Below the pieces are notes generated by a model. The model did no database searches. It saw nothing but the letters and a program-made list of their open reading frames with translations, and was not told the DNA's origin. Source: JANMDN01 sp031376285 (lineage in GTDB: Bacteria; Actinomycetota; Thermoleophilia; Miltoncostaeales; Miltoncostaeaceae). Taken from it: DNA of 64,000 nt. Position numbers and translations under genes: made by a program. Location of the stretch: assembly GCA_031376285.1 (NCBI GenBank), contig JANMDN010000012.1, forward strand, positions 1 to 64,000, read 5' to 3'. Below, piece by piece: positions 59,096-64,000 of the stretch (within the stretch, counting starts at the first letter, position 1; every line of letters begins with the position of its first letter).

Positions 59096-60106
59096 ATGAC
59101 ATTGCCGCAGAACGACCGCCCGATTGACGTGATCGGAATTGGGAACGCGCTCGTGGATGTGCTCGCGTTCGAGCCGGACGCGCTCATCGCCGAGCTCGGG
59201 ATGATCAAAGGCGCGATGAACCTCGTCGACGGCGAGCGGTCCGCGACGATCCGCAGTCGCCTCGAGGGGCCCCTCGAGATGGCGGGTGGATCTGCCGCGA
59301 ATACCATGGCGGGGGTCGCCTCCCTCGGGGGACACGCCCACTACTTGGGCAAGGTCTCCGATGACCGCCTCGGCGAGGTGTTTGCGCGCTCCATCCGTGA
59401 ACTTGGCCTGGGCTACACCACGCGGCCCGCAAGTGATGGCAAGGCGACCGGCTGCTGCGCGATCGTCGTGACCCCAGACGCCCAGCGCACGATGAACACG
59501 CACCTTGGAGCGTCGGTCGACTTCTCGCCGGCGGACGTCGACCGCGACGTGATCGCCGCGGGCAAGATCCTCTACCTCGAGGGCTACCTCTTCGATCCCC
59601 CGCATGCGCAGGAAGCGTTCCGCGTTGCGGCGACCTACGCCCGTGAGGCCGGAACGCTTGTCGCCCTCACACTCTCCGATCCGTTCTGCGTCGAGCGCCA
59701 CCGTGCCGCGTTCCAGGACCTCGTCGACGGCCACGTCGATCTCGTCTTCGGGAACGCCGACGAAATTCGCAGTCTCTTTGAGGTAGATGACCTCGACGAG
59801 GCGATCACGATTGCCCGCGAGCGCTGCGGCGCGGGAGCGATCACCCGGGGTGCGAACGGCTCGACGCTCTTTCGCGATCACGAGATCGTCGACGTCCCAG
59901 CGCACGAGCCGACCGAGATCGTCGACACGACCGGGGCGGGAGACCTCTACGCCGCGGGCGTCCTCTTTGGCCTTGCCAAGGGATATGACCTCGAAACGTG
60001 CGGTCACCTCGGGTCAGCCGCCGCGTCTGAGGTCCTTTCGCACCTCGGCGCTCGCCCGCAGACACGCCTCGCCGACCTCGTCCGGGACCTCCTGCCGAGT
60101 TCGTAG
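59096..60106 (+). CDS. PfkB-family carbohydrate/nucleoside kinase
   Basis: 336 residues. The N-terminal MAGGSAANTMAGVASLGGHA and C-terminal IVDTTGAGDLYAAGVLFGLA are the two PfkB signatures; the latter holds the catalytic Asp and anion hole. VIGIGNALVDVLAFEPD starts the fold. In this group the substrate is often adenosine or another nucleoside, and neighbours (adenosine deaminase, nucleoside importer) favour that, but sugar kinases look alike. The leader carries a promoter-like sequence and a hairpin with a T-run. Confidence 0.92.
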   Translation: MTLPQNDRPIDVIGIGNALVDVLAFEPDALIAELGMIKGAMNLVDGERSATIRSRLEGPLEMAGGSAANTMAGVASLGGHAHYLGKVSDDRLGEVFARSIRELGLGYTTRPASDGKATGCCAIVVTPDAQRTMNTHLGASVDFSPADVDRDVIAAGKILYLEGYLFDPPHAQEAFRVAATYAREAGTLVALTLSDPFCVERHRAAFQDLVDGHVDLVFGNADEIRSLFEVDDLDEAITIARERCGAGAITRGANGSTLFRDHEIVDVPAHEPTEIVDTTGAGDLYAAGVLFGLAKGYDLETCGHLGSAAASEVLSHLGARPQTRLADLVRDLLPSS

Positions 60107-60128
60107 CCGCCTGCGCCTTCCGGGCGGC
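60106..60128. terminator. GC-rich hairpin between convergent genes
   Basis: GCCGCCTG, seven bases, CGGGCGGC: seven of eight positions pair, between the ends of the PfkB and HAD genes. There is no T-run. It may act as a bidirectional stop. Confidence 0.35.
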
Positions 60129-60131
60129 GGT

Positions 60132-60839
60132 CTAACGGTTGGCGGCGGAGAGGAGCGCGACGGCCTCGGGGGCCTCGCGGATCGAATCGACCTGGGCAAA
60201 TCGCGGTCGGCCCGTGTCGAGCTCGGCCCGCTCCATCGCCCAGGTGAGGTGGTAGGGGATGTGCACGCCCGCGCCGCCAGCGTCGAGGACCGGGGCGATG
60301 TCAGACTTGATCGAGTTGCCGATCATGCAGAAGCGATTTGGCGCGCTCGACATCTCGCCCAAGATACGCGTGTATGTGGCGACATCCTTCTCGGCGACGA
60401 TCTCGACGCGCTCGAAGATATCGGCGATGCCCGATGCCGCGACCTTGGACTCCTGATGGAAGAGGTCGCCCTTGGTCACGAGCACCAGACGGTAGGCCGC
60501 CGCGAGCCCTGTCAGCGTCGCCTCGACACCGTCGATCAGCTCGACCGGATGGTCATGGAGCGCTTTCCCGAGCTCGATGATCGCCTCGACCCCGTGGGCA
60601 TCGATGCGAAACGCTGACAGCTCAATCGCCGTTTCGATCATTGAAAGCGTGAAGCCCTTCACGCCGTAGCCGAACCGGCTCAGGTTCCCCCGCTCGGTGT
60701 CAAGAAGCGACGACGAGACGAGATCTGCCTCCGCCCACGGAGCGAGAATTTCACAGAACCGGCGCTCGGTCTCGTGAAAGTGCCCTTCGCTGTGCCACAG
60801 GGTGTCGTCCGCGTCGACTCCGACGATGTCGATTTTCAT
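60132..60839 (-). CDS. HAD-superfamily hydrolase
   Basis: 235 residues. IDIVGVDADDTLWHSEGHF gives the nucleophile and acid-base aspartates (DxDxT). YRLVLVTKGDLFHQESKVAA is motif II (Thr), a Lys in EIVAEKDVATYTRIL serves as motif III, and MIGNSIKSDIAPVLDAGG is motif IV with the Mg2+ ligands. A helical cap lies between motifs I and II. It is a phosphatase of unknown substrate; in this setting a nucleotide or sugar phosphate is plausible. It converges on the PfkB gene and is divergent from adenosine deaminase. Confidence 0.92.
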   Translation of the reverse strand: MKIDIVGVDADDTLWHSEGHFHETERRFCEILAPWAEADLVSSSLLDTERGNLSRFGYGVKGFTLSMIETAIELSAFRIDAHGVEAIIELGKALHDHPVELIDGVEATLTGLAAAYRLVLVTKGDLFHQESKVAASGIADIFERVEIVAEKDVATYTRILGEMSSAPNRFCMIGNSIKSDIAPVLDAGGAGVHIPYHLTWAMERAELDTGRPRFAQVDSIREAPEAVALLSAANR

Positions 60840-60891
60840 ACCTCGATTGTAGGGCCTGCCCTCCCGCCCCCCGATGGACTACCGTTCTCCC

Positions 60892-61992
60892 ATGACCATC
60901 GAACGCAGCGACCTGATCAAGGCACCCAAAGTGCTTCTTCACGATCACCTCGACGGCGGCCTTCGACCGGCGACCATCGTCGAGCTGGCCAAGGACAACG
61001 ACTACGACGGTCTGCCGACGACCGATCCCGAGGCGCTTCGGGAGGTGATCTCGCTCGGGGCGAACCGGAACGACCTCGTTCTGTACCTCGAGACGTTTGC
61101 GCACACGGTTGCGGTTATGCAGACGAAGGAGAGCATCGAGCGCGTCGCCGCCGAATGCGCGGAGGACCTGGCAGCAGACGGCATCGTCTACGCCGAGATT
61201 CGCTTCGCGCCGGAACTCCATCGAGAGAGGGGCCTCACCCTCGACGAGGTCGTCACGGCCGCGCTGGCGGGTTTTGCGAACGGGAGCACCGGCCGCGGCA
61301 TCACGATTCGCGTGATTTGCTCGGCCATGCGGCAGGAAGCCCTGAGCCGAGAGATCGCCGAGCTTGCGATCAGGTTTCGCGATCAGGGTGTTTGTGGCTT
61401 TGACATCGCCGGGCCGGAAGCCGGCTTCCCGCCGTCGCGTCATCTTGATGCCTTCTCGACGATCCATCGCTCCAACTTCCACTTCACGATCCACGCCGGT
61501 GAGGCCTTTGGCCTGCCGTCGATCGCGGAGGCGCTTCACGTCTGCGGCGCCGAGCGACTCGGGCACGGCGTGCGGATCATCGACGACATCACCCTGGGGC
61601 CCGACGGCAACCCGAAGCTCGGACCCCTCGCCGCCTTCGTGCGCGACGCCCGGATACCCCTTGAGCTCTGCCCGACCTCCAATGTCCACGTGGGCGCGGT
61701 GGCGTCGGTCGCCGACCACCCGATCGGCTTGCTCGCGCAGTTGATGTTTCGCGTGACCGTTAACACCGACAACCGGTTGATGAGTCAAACCTGCCTGACC
61801 GACGAGTTCGAGCGTCTCCACGAGGCGTTTGGTTGGTCGCTCGGCGACGTTCGTTGGGCGACGATCAACGCGATGAAGAGCGCGTTCCTTCCGTTCGACG
61901 AGCGACTCACCCTGATCAACGACGTGATCAAGCCCGGCTTCGCGGCACTCGGTGTCGACGGCCAGGCGACGGAAGCCAGCGACCAGACCTAG
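60892..61992 (+). CDS. add: Adenosine deaminase
   Basis: About 366 residues. Zinc and catalytic motifs are in order: VLLHDHLDGGLRPATIVELA (HxH), FTIHAGEAFGLPSIAEAL (His and Glu), GAERLGHGVRIIDDITLG, LELCPTSNVHVGAV and TVNTDNRLMSQTCLTDEFER for the late Asp. It hydrolyses adenosine to inosine and ammonia. The N-terminal HDHLDGG, where HxHLDGS is common, is also seen in actinobacterial enzymes. ATG 60892 is used; 60874 is possible. Followed by a hairpin. Confidence 0.95.
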   Translation: MTIERSDLIKAPKVLLHDHLDGGLRPATIVELAKDNDYDGLPTTDPEALREVISLGANRNDLVLYLETFAHTVAVMQTKESIERVAAECAEDLAADGIVYAEIRFAPELHRERGLTLDEVVTAALAGFANGSTGRGITIRVICSAMRQEALSREIAELAIRFRDQGVCGFDIAGPEAGFPPSRHLDAFSTIHRSNFHFTIHAGEAFGLPSIAEALHVCGAERLGHGVRIIDDITLGPDGNPKLGPLAAFVRDARIPLELCPTSNVHVGAVASVADHPIGLLAQLMFRVTVNTDNRLMSQTCLTDEFERLHEAFGWSLGDVRWATINAMKSAFLPFDERLTLINDVIKPGFAALGVDGQATEASDQT

Positions 61993-62013
61993 CCCCCGGC
62001 GCCGCCACGGGGG
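61993..62013 (+). terminator. Hairpin downstream of adenosine deaminase
   Basis: CCCCCG, nine bases, CGGGGG starts right after the stop codon, followed by TGTCATTT. The stem is strong but the T-run is weak. Confidence 0.45.
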
Positions 62014-62064
62014 TGTCATTTCGGCGCAAACGGCGAATGGCGTGTTGCGAGTGAACGTCGAAAT

Positions 62065-62433
62065 ATGGGGGAGTCTGCGAGACCTGCCACCTGTCTTGCA
62101 AACCGTCAGGCGCGCTCCGTTGACACGAGTACCCTGGCGATTGTGGAGCCGCCGAACGAGCCAGAGAAGACCCGGGAGCCGCCGGCAACGGCCGGAACCG
62201 ATGCGCTCCGGGCGCTCATCGGTGCGATCGGGGGACCGTCCGCGCTGAGCGATGGCCTTGCGGGTCAAACGCGAGCGCTGATCGACCTGGTCGAAGCCAA
62301 TCGGGCCAAGCTAGACGGGCTTGCGCAGGGAACGCCGGCACTCAGCCGACGCGTGGAATTTCGTCGGCCGGAGCCCGCGCCGGATCAACTCGACGAACCT
62401 CCCACGGACACCGCTGACGCTACCTGGGATTAA
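62065..62433 (+). CDS. Hypothetical hydrophilic protein
   Basis: 122 residues. The middle (TDALRALIGAIGGPSALSDG then ALIDLVEANRAKLDGLAQG) is a plausible pair of helices, flanked by Pro/Glu-rich disordered ends. No family is recognised. The start is uncertain; an inner GTG near 62141 (VEPPNEP) would leave about 97 residues. It converges with the Nudix gene and overlaps its end by 14 bases. Evidence for coding is the helix pattern and the acidic composition against a basic background of non-coding frames. Confidence 0.45.
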   Translation: MGESARPATCLANRQARSVDTSTLAIVEPPNEPEKTREPPATAGTDALRALIGAIGGPSALSDGLAGQTRALIDLVEANRAKLDGLAQGTPALSRRVEFRRPEPAPDQLDEPPTDTADATWD

Positions 62434-62854
62434 CTCCCAGAAGGTTCTCCAGGCCCTGCGGGTAGAGCGCGACGTCGTCGGCGCCGAGGGTGCGCCAGCG
62501 CGCTTCGATCAGCGAACCGTCGGCCTCCACACCCATGATCTGATCCTGCGCGTAGATCGCCTCGTCAACGAAGCGTGCGTCGAAGACGAAGAGCACCTCG
62601 TGCCGTTGCCGACCGTCGAAGGTAAACCGGTTCTCGAGGACCCCGAGTAGCCTGACGTCGGCGATCTCGCGCTCCAACTCCTCTCGAATCTCGCGAACGA
62701 GCGCTTCCTCGGCCAGCTCGCCAAACTCGATGCCCCCACCCAGCGGGCGCTCGAAGCGCTCGCCGCTCGACGAGTCGGCGCCATTTGACACGAGGATCCG
62801 CCCGGCGTTCGTGAAGACGCCGAGCGCGACCAGGCGAGCACGCCGCTTCTTCAT
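62420..62854 (-). CDS. Nudix hydrolase
   Basis: 144 residues. The Nudix box is GGGIEFGELAEEALVREIRE followed by EL, fitting G-x5-E-x7-R-E-U-x-E-E with one conservative change at the last acidic site. Strands ARLVALGVFTNAGRILVSNG before and HEVLFVFDARFVDEAIY after complete the fold. It cleaves a nucleoside diphosphate linked to some group. ATG 62854 overlaps the psuG stop (ATGA), so it belongs to the pseudouridine operon and may act on a modified nucleotide. Confidence 0.92.
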   Translation of the reverse strand: MKKRRARLVALGVFTNAGRILVSNGADSSSGERFERPLGGGIEFGELAEEALVREIREELEREIADVRLLGVLENRFTFDGRQRHEVLFVFDARFVDEAIYAQDQIMGVEADGSLIEARWRTLGADDVALYPQGLENLLGVNPR

Positions 62855-63780
62855 CGAGCGGTGGCCGCCTGATAGGCACAGGCGACCTGCGCCGCGAGCG
62901 CTGCGTTACTCGACACGAGAGCGACGTTTGCCCGCTGGCTCTCGCCTCCGGTGATTTCAGCGAGGCGACTCAGGAGGAATGGCGTGACGGCCGCACCGAC
63001 AACGCCGCTCGCGTTGGCCTCGGCAAGGGCTCGGTCGATCGCCCCCTCGATGCGCGCGGCCGGGATCTCGAACTCCACCGGAATTGGATTGGCGACGAGC
63101 ACACCGCCCTCGTCGGCCATCTCCCACTTTGCTCGGAGCATCGCGGCAATCTCGCCCGCCGTGTCGGCCCGCTCCGGGACCGGCAGGCCGCTTGTGCGCG
63201 AGTAGAAGGCCGGGAAGTCGTCACAGCCAAACCCGACGACCGGCACGCTCAGCGTTTCGAGCACCTCGAGCGTCTTTTCGAGATCCAGAATGGCCTTCGC
63301 GCCTGCGGACACGACGGCGACCGGGGTACGGCTGAGCTCGGTGAGGTCCGCGGAGATGTCGAAGGTCTCGGCCGAGCCGCGATGGGCGCCGCCGATACCG
63401 CCCGTTGCGAAAAGTCGGATGCCGGCAAGCGACGCGATCCGCATGGTGGCCGCAACCGTCGTGGCGCCGCTCGCGCCGCGTGCGATCAGGCCGGGCAGCT
63501 CACGCACCGAGGCTTTGCCGATATCCGAATCGGTCGCGAGGCGCTCGATCTCGTCGTGGTCGAGGCCGACCCGTAGCCGGCCGTCGAGCACGGCGATGGT
63601 CGCGGGGACCGCGCCACCGTCCCGGACCGCCTGTTCGACCTGAAGCGCCGTTTCGAGGTTAGCCGGGTAGGGCATTCCGTGGGCGATGATCGTCGATTCG
63701 AGCGCGACGATCGGATGACCCCCATCGAGCGCTTCTGCGACCGCCGGATCGAGTGTGATGGAGGAGGAGCGCACCGTCAT
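62851..63780 (-). CDS. psuG: Pseudouridine-5'-phosphate glycosidase
   Basis: 309 residues. IVALESTIIAHGMPYPANLE is the N-terminal family signature. GASGATTVAATMRIASLAGI and FATGGIGGAHRGSAETFDIS carry the Mn2+/phosphate-site and catalytic Lys region, and VGFGCDDFPAFYSRTSGLPV is typical of PsuG. It splits pseudouridine monophosphate into uracil and ribose-5-phosphate. Its ATG overlaps the end of the upstream PfkB-type kinase, and its stop overlaps the Nudix start, so three genes are coupled. Confidence 0.96.
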   Translation of the reverse strand: MTVRSSSITLDPAVAEALDGGHPIVALESTIIAHGMPYPANLETALQVEQAVRDGGAVPATIAVLDGRLRVGLDHDEIERLATDSDIGKASVRELPGLIARGASGATTVAATMRIASLAGIRLFATGGIGGAHRGSAETFDISADLTELSRTPVAVVSAGAKAILDLEKTLEVLETLSVPVVGFGCDDFPAFYSRTSGLPVPERADTAGEIAAMLRAKWEMADEGGVLVANPIPVEFEIPAARIEGAIDRALAEANASGVVGAAVTPFLLSRLAEITGGESQRANVALVSSNAALAAQVACAYQAATAR

Positions 63781-64000
63781 TCAAGACTACGGGCGAGCAG
63801 CCGGTTGAGGGCGACTGGACTGACCGCCGGGCTGACCGTCTCGCGGCTCGCGATGGTCAGGGCCGCGGCTGCCTGTCCGCTGCGGACCGCGTCGAAAAAG
63901 CCGTCTCCTCGCCCGAGTGCCCAGACGGTGCCGGCGACAGACGCATCCCCGGCACCGGTCACGTCGGCCACACGCTCGGCCATCGACGCGAGGATCTCGC
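63777..64000 (-). CDS. PfkB-type kinase, C-terminal part (probable pseudouridine kinase); runs off the window
   Basis: The last 74 codons are present, reading ILASMAERVADVTGAGDASV, the PfkB C-terminal signature with catalytic Asp, then AGTVWALGRGDGFFDAV and a helix. The rest lies beyond base 64000. Overlap with psuG (ATGA) and family indicate pseudouridine kinase (PsuK), which makes the phosphate that PsuG cleaves. Confidence 0.85.
   Translation of the reverse strand, partial: EILASMAERVADVTGAGDASVAGTVWALGRGDGFFDAVRSGQAAAALTIASRETVSPAVSPVALNRLLARSLE

Noticed and set aside
1..64000. tRNA, rRNA, CRISPR arrays and insertion sequences
   Set aside because: No T-loop GTTCRA context with a cloverleaf, no rRNA-like segment, no regular short repeats with spacers, and no transposase motif was seen. 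A covariance-model scan would settle the RNA genes.

Overview
The window is high-GC bacterial chromosome with GTG and ATG starts, purine-rich ribosome-binding sites and many 4-base stop/start overlaps. Gene content (a DevR/DevS-type two-component system, many universal stress proteins, a Rip3-like protease, secreted proteins with basic repeat-like tails, kynureninase, a BMP-type nucleoside importer) points to Actinomycetota, perhaps a Thermoleophilia-like lineage. Chloroflexota cannot be excluded from sequence alone. No rRNA, tRNA, CRISPR array or insertion sequence was recognised.

Bases 1 to about 36,650 form an accessory region resembling a dormancy or hypoxia (DosR-type) gene set. It holds four intact universal stress protein domains in three genes, an Hsp20, an Rv2004c-like phosphotransferase/ATPase fusion, a phosphoribosyltransferase, alanine dehydrogenase, a Zn alcohol dehydrogenase, a cupredoxin, a PRC/MgtE-N/CBS protein, a site-2 protease with CBS domains divergent from a small CBS protein, tandem alpha/beta hydrolases, and two GAF histidine kinases, one paired with a NarL-type regulator. 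A lipid-related trio (flippase-like membrane protein, PAP2, GDPD) lies at 5.1-7.8 kb.

The same region is full of broken genes. Phosphoketolase and PEP synthase have lost their middles and carry frameshifts. A STAS protein, a LiaF-like protein and a DUF1801 protein each carry one in-frame stop in a conserved domain. An NRAMP-family transporter and a collagen-like secreted protein are frameshifted. Hsp20, HsdM, M23 peptidase, FtsX-type permease, patatin and universal stress protein genes survive only as fragments. Either this is an island in decay, or this half of the sequence is of poorer quality; the second half shows no comparable lesions.

From about 36.5 kb to the end, genes are intact and tightly packed. 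In order: an ArsR/SRPBCC/DUF1801 unit with two operator-like palindromes; an MhqO-MhqD-MarR quinone-detoxification operon with a candidate operator; a secreted subtilase; an acyl-CoA ligase divergent from kynureninase; FdhD with an FdhF/YdeP-type molybdoenzyme; two secreted proteins flanking a pair of 111-base-spaced inverted-repeat elements; and a nucleoside uptake and salvage block. That block runs cytidine deaminase, thymidine phosphorylase, BMP binding protein, ATPase, fused permease and homoserine dehydrogenase on the minus strand, with a PfkB kinase, HAD hydrolase, adenosine deaminase, Nudix hydrolase and a pseudouridine kinase/glycosidase pair beyond it. Together the block would import nucleosides, deaminate and phosphorolyse them, and recycle pseudouridine.
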